DNA of 5,128 bases, from assembly GCA_964580235.1 (NCBI GenBank), contig CAZOJY010000165.1:1-5128 (forward strand), read 5' to 3'. The position numbers and the translations under genes are program-made. The stretch's first letter is position 1. The number at the start of each line of letters is the position of its first letter. This stretch comes from G020348385 sp964580235. GTDB taxonomy: Bacteria > Acidobacteriota > Aminicenantia > Aminicenantales > Aminicenantaceae. The notes beneath the pieces were generated by a model. The model made no database searches, was not told the DNA's origin, and saw only the letters and a program-made list of their open reading frames with translations. Below, in pieces: positions 1 through 5,128 of this stretch.

Positions 1-7
1 GAAATTC

Positions 8-79
8 GGGACATGTACCGATTTTTTTAAAATCGGTAACGTGTCCCTTAAATTTTCGGTACGTGTCCCTTGATTTCAA
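8..79. repeat. Cluster of three IS-end-like repeats (GGGACA-GT-ACC)
   Basis: Three copies of one motif are visible. GGGACATGTACCGATTTT lies at 8-25 on the plus strand. AAAATCGGTAACGTGTCCC at 29-47 is its near-perfect inverted partner, so 8-47 can fold into a long hairpin. TTTTCGGTACGTGTCCC at 53-69 is a third copy, in direct orientation to the second with a period of about 23 bases. The cluster ends with TTGATTTCAA (70-79). The reverse complement of 45-79 recurs at the right edge of the window (5005-5036). Multiple short subterminal repeats are typical of transposase-binding ends of some insertion sequences (IS21 and IS481 types are known for this). The transposase would lie to the left of the window, so the IS assignment is inference. 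Confidence 0.6.
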
Positions 80-80
80 G

Positions 81-480
81 CCTAACCGCAAATAATTTAG
101 GGGAAGCTGGATAATTTATGAATTATCCAGGTTAGTATTGATGAAGCAAAAAATTTATTCTATTTTTCTTTTCTATCAGCCGCTTTTAGCCTACGGGCAC
201 CGACCCAATCTAATCCGCAAAATTGCTTGGCGGGGTGGATTGGCGGGCGTAGGTATTGAAACGGGGCCGAGCCTGTCAAGCCAGAGATCCTACATTTCTT
301 GGAGCCGTTGGCCTGTTCGATGCGGTCTTTCTCCCTTAAAAAAAAGGCGGTTTTCTTCATCCGGAGGCTTTTAGTGGGGTGAATATTTGGCATCTCGGGC
401 ATGCGGGTTGAGCAGTCCAAAAAAGTCATCGGTGTAGGGAAACGAAGCGGCAGGCTTTTTTATCAGCAGGGAAAAAACAA
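81..480. other. Intergenic stretch upstream of the permease, no convincing gene
   Basis: This 400-base stretch separates the IS-end-like cluster from the permease. Short open frames exist on both strands: 78 codons at 138-374 (+) and 89 codons at 160-429 (-). Neither has a recognisable domain, a good ribosome binding site or a plausible protein composition. Bases 107-130 form a perfect hairpin, listed separately. A weak promoter-like pair, TTGATG (138-143), 17 bases, TATTTT (161-166), points towards the permease but matches the consensus at only 4 of 6 positions in each box and would leave a leader of about 300 bases. No tRNA, riboswitch or strong terminator was recognised. Confidence 0.5.
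107..130. repeat. Perfect 10-bp-stem hairpin containing a copy of the dispersed repeat
   Basis: CTGGATAATT (107-116), loop TATG (117-120) and AATTATCCAG (121-130) form a perfect 10-bp stem with a 4-base loop. No T-tract follows on the plus strand, so it is unlikely to be an ordinary terminator. The right half, TTTATGAATTATCCAGGT (115-132), matches the repeat found at 4479-4496 (-), 4557-4569 (+) and 4951-4968 (-), consensus TTTATGAATAATYCAGGT. It therefore belongs to that dispersed family. Confidence 0.65.
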
Positions 481-512
481 ATGAAATATTCGAGAAGAGA
501 TGATATAAAGGA
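468..512 (+). promoter_or_regulatory. Two alternative ribosome binding sites for the permease
   Basis: AGGGA at 468-472 lies 8 bases before the ATG at 481. AAGGA at 508-512 lies 7 bases before an in-frame ATG at 520. Both spacings are acceptable. The second start gives a protein beginning MEELERKLGTFSATA, which places the first membrane helix close to the N-terminus as is common in APC permeases. The choice of start is therefore open. Confidence 0.5.
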
Positions 513-1851
513 CCAGATCATGGAAGAACTTGAAAGAAAGTTAGGCACCTTTTCTGCCACAGCAATCGTGGTGGCAAATATGATAGGCACAGGAATTTTT
601 ACCCTGTCCGGTCTTCTGGCTGCCAATCTGCCCAGTCCGGGATGGGTGCTTCTCTGCTGGCTGTTCGGAGGTTTGATCGCTATTGCCGGGGCCCTCTGCT
701 ATGCTGAGCTGGCCACGCGGATGCCCGAGGCCGGAGGGGAATATGTCTATCTAAAAAAACTCTACCATCCGGCCCTGGGATTCCAGGCAGGCTGGACGAG
801 CTTGATCGTCGGCTTTTCGGCTCCGATCGCTGCGGCGGCCATGGGTTTTTCCGAATACATCCATGCGGGATTGAATTCTCAGTTACTTCATCTCGACCCC
901 CCGCAACATGTGATTTTCAACAAAGCCATTGCCTTTTCGATCATTGCACTATTTACTCTCCTGCATTATTTCGGTCTTAGGTTAGGTTCAAGAGTCCAGA
1001 ATGTTTTGACGATATTGAAGATTTTTATCGTTGCAGGATTAGCCTCCCTGGGGCTGATTTTTGGAAACGGAAGCGGCCCCAAGCTTTCACTGGGAGGAGA
1101 AGGGCACGGCGTTATGGCGATCGGGACAGCCATGATGCTCGTTATGTTTGCCTACAGCGGTTGGAACGCCAGCGCTTATATCGCTGGTGAGATCAGACGC
1201 CCGAAAAAGACCATCCCTGTTTCGTTGATCGGAGGAACATCCATCGTGATCGTGCTGTATTTGGCCATCAATTTTTTCATTTTCCGTATGGTTCCCTATT
1301 CCGATTTAAAGGGAATAATCCCTGTGGCGGAAACGGCGGCGGTTCATGCTTTCGGAACAGGAATGGGGAAGGTAGTGAGTCTTTTGGTGGGAGTGGGCCT
1401 GCTTTCCTGTCTGAGCGCCTTTATCATGATCGGCCCCCGCGTTTATTACGCTATGGCTAAGGACCGGCTGTTTTTTCCGTTTGCCGCCGACGTGCATGCC
1501 CGTTACAAAGTGCCGGGAAAATCGATCCTTGTACAGGGAGCCATCGCCGTTCTAATGGTATTGATCGGGTCGTTCGAACAGCTGATCATCTATATCGCCT
1601 TTGCGCTGAATATTTTTCTCTGGCTGGCGGTCATGGGAGTTTTCCTGGCGCGCAGGAAACATGTGGGTGAAGAGTCGGCCGTAAGAGTTTGGGGATACCC
1701 TGTGATTCCGCTGTTCTTTCTTGCAGCGAGCCTTGTATTGATGGTTTTTAACTACGTGAACAGGCCCTTGGAATCCTCGGCAGCTCTGTTGACCGTCCTT
1801 TTTGGCATTCCCTGCTACTTCCTTTGGGTAAAAGGCATAAGAAAAGTCTGA
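481..1851 (+). CDS. APC-superfamily amino-acid permease
   Basis: This is an inner-membrane transporter of 456 residues, the usual length for the APC superfamily (amino acid/polyamine permeases and exchangers, PotE/YfnA-like). Seen in the sequence: the helix-1 substrate-binding signature NMIGTGIFT (33-41), the helix-2 motif GALCYAELATRMPEAGGEYV (70-89), the helix-6 motif FAYSGWNASAYIAGEIRRPKK (split around 223-243), and MIGPRVYYAMAKDRLF (316-331) after helix 8. About twelve hydrophobic segments can be placed, near 25-46, 54-78, 98-125, 147-165, 173-194, 210-235, 248-270, 292-318, 347-365, 368-390, 407-425 and 433-452, with short charged ends. The family takes up or exchanges amino acids, but the substrate cannot be read from the sequence. 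The ATG at 520 (residue 14) is an equally plausible start with its own AAGGA site. The gene stands alone and converges on the secA-like gene. No frameshift or truncation is seen. Confidence 0.93.
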   Translation: MKYSRRDDIKDQIMEELERKLGTFSATAIVVANMIGTGIFTLSGLLAANLPSPGWVLLCWLFGGLIAIAGALCYAELATRMPEAGGEYVYLKKLYHPALGFQAGWTSLIVGFSAPIAAAAMGFSEYIHAGLNSQLLHLDPPQHVIFNKAIAFSIIALFTLLHYFGLRLGSRVQNVLTILKIFIVAGLASLGLIFGNGSGPKLSLGGEGHGVMAIGTAMMLVMFAYSGWNASAYIAGEIRRPKKTIPVSLIGGTSIVIVLYLAINFFIFRMVPYSDLKGIIPVAETAAVHAFGTGMGKVVSLLVGVGLLSCLSAFIMIGPRVYYAMAKDRLFFPFAADVHARYKVPGKSILVQGAIAVLMVLIGSFEQLIIYIAFALNIFLWLAVMGVFLARRKHVGEESAVRVWGYPVIPLFFLAASLVLMVFNYVNRPLESSAALLTVLFGIPCYFLWVKGIRKV

Positions 1852-1877
1852 AAACAATAAAATAGTGTAACTCTAGA

Positions 1878-1894
1878 GGCAGAAAATTTCTGCC
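1878..1894. terminator. Weak hairpin downstream of the permease, possible terminator
   Basis: GGCAGAAAATTTCTGCC is a near-perfect palindrome 27 bases after the permease stop. It can form a GGCAGA/TCTGCC stem with a 5-base loop. There is no immediate T-tract on the plus strand. On the minus strand an AT-rich stretch follows after about 15 bases. It sits in the convergent gap, where a terminator is expected, but it is not a canonical intrinsic terminator. Confidence 0.25.
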
Positions 1895-2000
1895 CGAATC
1901 CTGCAAACAAAGAAGTTTTAGTCAGATTTGGCCCTCGAATGGATAAAAAGCAGCCGCAGAGGCATTTAAAGATATCCCTCATGCCCCTCAGCTTCGATCA

Positions 2001-2083
2001 AAAGTTCCTACTAGACACTTTGAAGAGGGGGAGGCCGCTCGGCCATGGAGGTGAGTTTGTGGTGAGCGATAATATGGAACTTT
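2001..2083. repeat. Long-range inverted repeat at the 3' end of the secA-like gene
   Basis: AAAGTTCC (2001-2008) is complementary to GGAACTTT (2076-2083). The second arm overlaps the stop codon of the secA-like gene (2082-2084). Between the arms is a small hairpin, GGCC-GCTC-GGCC (2033-2044). Read on the minus strand the structure ends in GGAACTTTT, so it could act as a terminator for that gene. The 67-base separation makes this weak and it may be coincidence. Confidence 0.2.
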
Positions 2084-4463
2084 AGGAGTTTGATTTTTTC
2101 GAGAAGCGCTGGAGCAGGCCCAGCAGGATGTACAGGGGGCCGTAGGCAGCCGCGGCAACAGCGGTCGCCCCAATGTTGCTGCCTTGCAGCATCCCCACCC
2201 AGAGCCCGAATTGATTGTCTGTTATCATGTAAGTCCACGTGGAAGAGGGACCCCGGATCCCTTCCTCATCCAGGTCCACACCTTTCTCTGTCACAGGAAG
2301 GAATTCGAACCTCTGGAGGATCATGGCATCGATCTTGTGTTCCAACTGCTGAAATTCCCGGATAGGGGACTGCCCGCCCACGCTCGTCAGGTGGATGCCT
2401 TCCCGGATATCAGCGATTTTGGCGAGGTGTTCGCTCCAGCAGCTGTCAATGGCGTAGAGCGTGATCCGCTGTTCGATTTCGTGCATCCTGTTCTCGCCCA
2501 TCAGAGATTTCAGCTTAGAATAGAGTTTGGGTGCGGCATCTTCGAGAAAACCCAGGTCCGTTCCATCCCAGAGAATTTCCTGGCGCCGGAGCTGTGTCAT
2601 TCCTCGATGCTTTTCCACAAGGATGGAATATTTCCAGAGCGTCTTCCGGATCTCGAAATTCTGCCCCTCGATGATGCGCTGCCCTCGGGCGATTTCTTTC
2701 TGAACCAGAGGATTATCTATAGGCTCTTCCTGCTTCAACGAACGGTATTTCTTCGGGAGGAGGTTCCGGATGTTGTACCGCTTGATCAGGTTGTCTTCGA
2801 GGCTCGTAAAAAACCGCGATGAGCCCGGATCCCCCTGCCGGCCTGCCCGTCCGCGAAGCTGTTGATCGACCCGGAGGCTCTCATGACGATTAGTGCCGAT
2901 AACATAAAGGCCGCCAAGCTTCACGACCTTGTCCCGTTCCTGTTCTTTGTCACCTCCCAGTTTGATATCCGTTCCGCGTCCGGCCATGTTGGTGGAGATG
3001 GTCACAGATCCAGGACTTCCCGCTTGGGCAATGATTTGGGCTTCCAGCTCGTCGTTTTTGGCATTGAGGACATGGCAGGAGATGCCTGCATTTTTGAGTG
3101 CTGCTGCCAGTTCTTCCGACTCTTCCACGCAAGCTGTCCCAACCAGAACAGGCCTTTCGGTTTCATGGCAGTGCTTGATCTCATCGATCAGTGCCTTTGT
3201 TTTTGCCTCCTTATGAGTGAAGATCTCGTCGGGATGGTCAATACGGATGCAGGGGAGGTTGGGAGGAATCACAACAACGGTCAATTCATAAAACTGCTTC
3301 AGCTCGTCGGACGCCGGCTGCGCCGTGGCTGTCATCCCGCTTATTTTGGGATAAAGTTCCAGAAAATGCTGCAGCGTGATCGAACCGAGGATCGATCCTC
3401 CCGAACCCAGGCGGAGTTTCTCCTTGGCCTCGACAGCCGCCTGCAGCCCATCCGGCCAATGACGGTCTTCCACCACGCGGCCTGTGAACTCGTCCACGAT
3501 CTCTATTTTTCTTTTCCGAACGATGTAGTCGATGTCCCGGCGGAGCAAATACTCGGCGTGAAGCGCCTGGTTCAACCGGGTCAGCAGGTCGAGATTTTCT
3601 GGGGCATGAAGATTTTTTACTTCGAGAATGGATTCGATCCGTTTGAGACCCCATGGCGTCAGGTAGATGTTGCGCTTGCCTTCATCTGTCTCGAAATCGA
3701 CGTCTTCTCTAAGGCCCTTGGCGATCTGGACCAGTTGACCGGAATCCGCTTCCGGTTTGTCCGTGCTGCCGGCGATGACCAGAGGCACGCGGGCTTCGTC
3801 GATCAGGATGGAATCGGCCTCATCCACGATCACATAATGGAACTCCCTGTGGACAAGTTCTTCTTTGCTGTAACGGAGATGGTCGCGCAGATAATCGAAA
3901 CCGGCCTCCTTGGCGGTGGAATAGGTGATGTCGCAGTGGTAGGCTTTTTTCCTATCACTGGGGAACATTCCTTCCTGGATGCAGCCGACACTCAATCCCA
4001 GAAATTCATAGATCGGGCCCATCCAGGCGGCGTCCCTTCGGGCCAGGTAATCGTTGAACGTGTGGATATGGACGCCTTTACCGGAAATGGCATTCAAATA
4101 GGCTGGGAGCACGGCGGCCAGAGTTTTTCCTTCGCCTGTGTTCATCTCGGCCAGTTTTCCCTGGTGCATGACAATTCCAGCGAGGATCTGGACATCGAAC
4201 GGCCGCATGCCGACTGTCCGCCTGGCCGTCTCGCGCACGATGGCATAGGCTTCGGCGAGCAATTTATCTAATGATATACCCTGCCGGGCCTGTTCGATCA
4301 AACGTACCGAACGCTTTTTGAGCTCTCTGTCAGAGGCCTTTTCAAGATCGATCACGTTGATTTTTGCCAGGATTTTTCGATAAGGGCTGAGGTCCCATTC
4401 GATCGGGACTCCTTTCAGTTTGTTCCAGCGGTGCAGAATCTTTTTCTTTGTTAGATGATTCAT
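2082..4463 (-). CDS. Divergent accessory-type SecA ATPase (SecA2-like)
   Basis: A 793-residue preprotein translocase motor ATPase. SecA proteins push unfolded secretory proteins through the SecYEG channel at the inner membrane. Seen: Walker A TGEGKT (109-114), HTFNDYLARRDAAW (134-147), GFDYLRDHL (188-196), Walker B DEAD in VDEADSILIDEAR (213-225), preprotein cross-linking region about 230-370, GMTATA (376-381), TNMAGRGTDIKLGG (491-504), the arginine-finger motif QQLRGRAGRQGDPG (534-547), and a two-helix-finger equivalent IDSCWSEHLAKIADIREGIH (672-691). Differences from housekeeping SecA (as known for E. coli): DEAD instead of DEVD, MTATA instead of MTGTA, GGQSP in place of the conserved AQKDP stretch, a region before the finger about 50 residues shorter, and no cysteine-rich SEC-C zinc tail. 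The C-terminus instead carries a hydrophobic stretch (about 752-784) followed by RFSKKSNS, a possible membrane anchor. The ATG at 4463 is chosen because GAGGA lies 5 bases upstream. The frame stays open to a TTG at 4697, but that extension crosses repeat DNA. This is probably an accessory SecA beside a housekeeping copy elsewhere. Confidence 0.92.
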   Translation of the reverse strand: MNHLTKKKILHRWNKLKGVPIEWDLSPYRKILAKINVIDLEKASDRELKKRSVRLIEQARQGISLDKLLAEAYAIVRETARRTVGMRPFDVQILAGIVMHQGKLAEMNTGEGKTLAAVLPAYLNAISGKGVHIHTFNDYLARRDAAWMGPIYEFLGLSVGCIQEGMFPSDRKKAYHCDITYSTAKEAGFDYLRDHLRYSKEELVHREFHYVIVDEADSILIDEARVPLVIAGSTDKPEADSGQLVQIAKGLREDVDFETDEGKRNIYLTPWGLKRIESILEVKNLHAPENLDLLTRLNQALHAEYLLRRDIDYIVRKRKIEIVDEFTGRVVEDRHWPDGLQAAVEAKEKLRLGSGGSILGSITLQHFLELYPKISGMTATAQPASDELKQFYELTVVVIPPNLPCIRIDHPDEIFTHKEAKTKALIDEIKHCHETERPVLVGTACVEESEELAAALKNAGISCHVLNAKNDELEAQIIAQAGSPGSVTISTNMAGRGTDIKLGGDKEQERDKVVKLGGLYVIGTNRHESLRVDQQLRGRAGRQGDPGSSRFFTSLEDNLIKRYNIRNLLPKKYRSLKQEEPIDNPLVQKEIARGQRIIEGQNFEIRKTLWKYSILVEKHRGMTQLRRQEILWDGTDLGFLEDAAPKLYSKLKSLMGENRMHEIEQRITLYAIDSCWSEHLAKIADIREGIHLTSVGGQSPIREFQQLEHKIDAMILQRFEFLPVTEKGVDLDEEGIRGPSSTWTYMITDNQFGLWVGMLQGSNIGATAVAAAAYGPLYILLGLLQRFSKKSNS

Positions 4464-4468
4464 GATTT

Positions 4469-4473
4469 TCCTC
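4469..4473 (-). promoter_or_regulatory. Ribosome binding site fixing the secA-like start
   Basis: On the minus strand GAGGA (4473-4469) is followed by AAATC and then the ATG at 4463, an ideal 5-base spacing. The other in-frame starts, ATG at 4493 and TTG at 4697, have no comparable site. The resulting N-terminus puts the conserved block LEKASDRELKKRSV at residue 40, as expected for SecA. Confidence 0.8.
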
Positions 4474-4478
4474 AAATT

Positions 4479-4569
4479 ACCTGATTTATTCATAAAAACT
4501 GCCGATGCTATCATTTTTATGGGCCGCGGCCTTACCGCTGCAGCAGTCTTGACTCGTGAATAATCCAGG
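4479..4569. repeat. Palindromic MITE/REP-like element in the leader of the secA-like gene
   Basis: The ends are inverted: ACCTGATTTATTCATAAA (4479-4496) and TGAATAATCCAGG (4557-4569); CCTGATTTATTCAT pairs with GTGAATAATCCAGG at 11 of 14 positions. Inside are an 8-bp inverted repeat, CATAAAAA (4491-4498) with TTTTTATG (4514-4521), and the palindrome GGCCGCGGCC (4522-4531). The arms match copies at 115-132 and 4951-4968. The small size, nested palindromes and lack of coding content fit a miniature inverted-repeat or REP-type element, though mobility is inference. It ends 5 bases upstream of the secA ribosome binding site, so it lies in the 5' leader of that gene. Confidence 0.5.
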
Positions 4570-4638
4570 ACTGTCAGATTTTGTGATAAATGCAAAATTT
4601 CCAGCAGCTGAGATGAGTTGAGATGAAAGGAAGGGAAT

Positions 4639-4824
4639 TTAGTATGGTGGGCTGCGGGTGCCGGAGAAATCAGGGAAATGAACAGATCTGACTGCAATAA
4701 GTGGAAAAAGTCTCCGGAAATAGAAGAGTAAAAGAAAATAAAACAGTATCGGGAGAAAAAAGAGCAAGGCTGGGAAAAATAATCCCAGTATAAAAAAGAA
4801 TGACAGTAGAAACAATTTATTCAT
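4639..4824 (-). CDS. Small, very hydrophobic membrane peptide (61 residues), unrecognised
   Basis: The frame encodes MNKLFLLSFFF followed by an almost uninterrupted run of Phe, Leu, Ile and Tyr to residue 36. An RR pair (37-38), a short hydrophobic patch and a polar, proline-containing tail ending SPPY complete it. This would give one long or two short membrane segments with a 20-residue soluble tail. No family is recognised. Support comes from context: a near-consensus sigma-70 promoter (4854-4882) would start transcription about 20-25 bases before the ATG, and the secA-like gene follows 175 bases downstream on the same strand. Translation signals are imperfect: GAGG is only 2 bases from the ATG, while GAGAGAG is 10 bases away. 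A TTG at codon 4 could also be used. The opposite strand is purine-rich, so a chance hydrophobic frame cannot be excluded; it may also be a leader peptide. Confidence 0.4.
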   Translation of the reverse strand: MNKLFLLSFFFILGLFFPALLFFLPILFYFLLLFYFRRLFPLIAVRSVHFPDFSGTRSPPY

Positions 4825-4853
4825 ATCCTCGGATCTCTCTCAACCAGAATGTT

Positions 4854-4882
4854 AATATAAGCCGCTCGCGCCTCTGTGTCAA
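4854..4882 (-). promoter_or_regulatory. Near-consensus sigma-70 promoter
   Basis: Read on the minus strand, TTGACA (4882-4877, 6 of 6 consensus) is followed by a 17-base spacer and TATATT (4859-4854, 5 of 6 consensus). Transcription would begin near 4847, just upstream of the small hydrophobic frame (ATG at 4824), and run into the secA-like gene (ATG at 4463). This is the strongest promoter-like sequence I found in the window and the best candidate for driving the secA-like gene. Confidence 0.65.
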
Positions 4883-4950
4883 ATCGGTGGCATTCTGTAA
4901 CGATAACAATTTATGAGTTTCTCGAAGTTTTTGATAAACCTGACCTATTC

Positions 4951-4973
4951 ACCTGAATTATTCATAAACATGA
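4951..4973 (-). repeat. Dispersed 18-bp repeat, right copy
   Basis: ACCTGAATTATTCATAAA (4951-4968) differs at one position from the copy in the secA leader (4479-4496). It is the reverse complement, with two differences, of 115-132 near the left end. On the minus strand it reads TTTATGAATAATTCAGGT. Confidence 0.6.
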
Positions 4974-5004
4974 TTTTTTTTACCGGGATTTAATACTATA
5001 TACA

Positions 5005-5043
5005 TTGAAATCAGGGACATGTTACCGGAAATTCAGGGTAACC
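5005..5043 (+). repeat. IS-end-like repeat, inverted relative to the left edge
   Basis: TTGAAATCAGGGACATG (5005-5021) continues with TTACCGGAAATTCAGGG (5022-5038) and TAACC. It aligns with the reverse complement of 45-79 with a few substitutions and single-base gaps, sharing TTGAAATCA, GGGACA, GT-ACCG and AAATT. A second, partial unit, CAGGGTAACC, follows at 5034-5043, which echoes the tandem arrangement at the left edge. Both TTGAAATCA ends face the interior of the window, so any mobile elements would lie outside, at <80 and >5005. Confidence 0.55.
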
Positions 5044-5128
5044 TGGATATTTTTTGACAAGATCAAGGCAGCCGAGTTTAGAGGAGAGCCTTCAAGCTTT
5101 TTTGATCAATGTTTCCCCCGCTTAAAAC

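Larger units (their letters stand above)
4883..5128. other. Gene-free right flank
   Basis: No supported gene lies right of the promoter; together with the promoter and leader this makes a gene-free stretch of about 300 bases. It contains one dispersed repeat copy (4951-4973) and the IS-end-like repeat (5005-5043), listed separately. A TTTATGA (4910-4916) and TCATAAA (4962-4968) pair are inverted relative to each other. Nothing was recognised in 5044-5128; it may be the start of a mobile element continuing beyond the window. Confidence 0.5.

Noticed and set aside
138..166. Promoter-like pair TTGATG-17-TATTTT ahead of the permease
   Set aside because: Only 4 of 6 matches in each box within an AT-rich stretch, and over 300 bases from the gene. 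Too weak to list as a promoter.
160..429. 89-codon minus-strand frame upstream of the permease
   Set aside because: It has no domain and no clear ribosome binding site, and its composition is unlike a folded protein. A repeat-borne or chance frame is more likely.
445..461. AAGC-GCTT mini-hairpin followed by six T residues
   Set aside because: A 4-bp stem is too short for an intrinsic terminator, and no transcribed gene ends just before it.
2020..2060. GGCCGAGCGGCC on the minus strand, reminiscent of a tRNA D-arm
   Set aside because: No matching acceptor stem, anticodon arm or T-arm with GGTTCGA could be found at the right distance.
2184..2822. 212-codon open frame on the plus strand
   Set aside because: Antisense shadow of the C-terminal part of the secA-like gene, with no independent start signal or recognisable motif.
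2862..4271. 469-codon open frame on the plus strand
   Set aside because: It lies entirely antisense to the secA-like gene, whose motifs are unmistakable, and its translation shows no domain. Long antisense frames are common opposite GC-rich codons.
4609..4626. TGAGATGA repeated twice with period 10
   Set aside because: Only two units of 8 bases; likely chance and without an evident role.
4770..4788. CTGGGA/TCCCAG hairpin inside the small hydrophobic frame, possible attenuator
   Set aside because: The stem is 6 bp with a 7-base loop and the nearest T-run on the minus strand begins about 8 bases away. It is not convincing without an RNA-fold or expression test.

Overview
The window carries two convergent protein-coding genes and a repeat-rich periphery. 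Base composition near 50% GC, Shine-Dalgarno-type starts and a divergent second SecA suggest a Gram-negative bacterium, possibly of the Desulfobacterota/Syntrophales type. This placement is a weak inference because no rRNA or other marker gene is present.

Layout from left to right: bases 1-80 hold a cluster of three GGGACA(C/T)GT(T)ACC repeats that look like an insertion-sequence end. Bases 81-480 have no convincing gene but contain a perfect 10-bp-stem hairpin at 107-130. Bases 481-1851 (+) encode a 12-helix APC-superfamily amino-acid permease. A 230-base convergent gap with weak hairpins follows. Bases 2082-4463 (-) encode a divergent, accessory-type SecA ATPase of 793 residues. It has all the motor motifs, but in place of the usual zinc-binding tail it has a hydrophobic C-terminal segment that could be a membrane anchor. 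Its leader contains a palindromic repeat (4479-4569). Further upstream is a 61-residue, very hydrophobic small reading frame (4639-4824, -), preceded by a near-consensus sigma-70 promoter (TTGACA, 17 bases, TATATT; 4854-4882, -). The right edge has another copy of the dispersed repeat (4951-4973) and an IS-end-like repeat (5005-5043). The latter is inverted relative to the one at the left edge.

The likely transcription unit of interest is promoter, small membrane peptide, then SecA2-like ATPase, all on the minus strand. The permease is a separate unit and nothing in the sequence links it functionally to the SecA. The whole 4.9-kb block lies between two inward-facing copies of the same IS-end-like sequence and carries at least four copies of a second 18-bp repeat, consistent with an accessory or rearranged segment.
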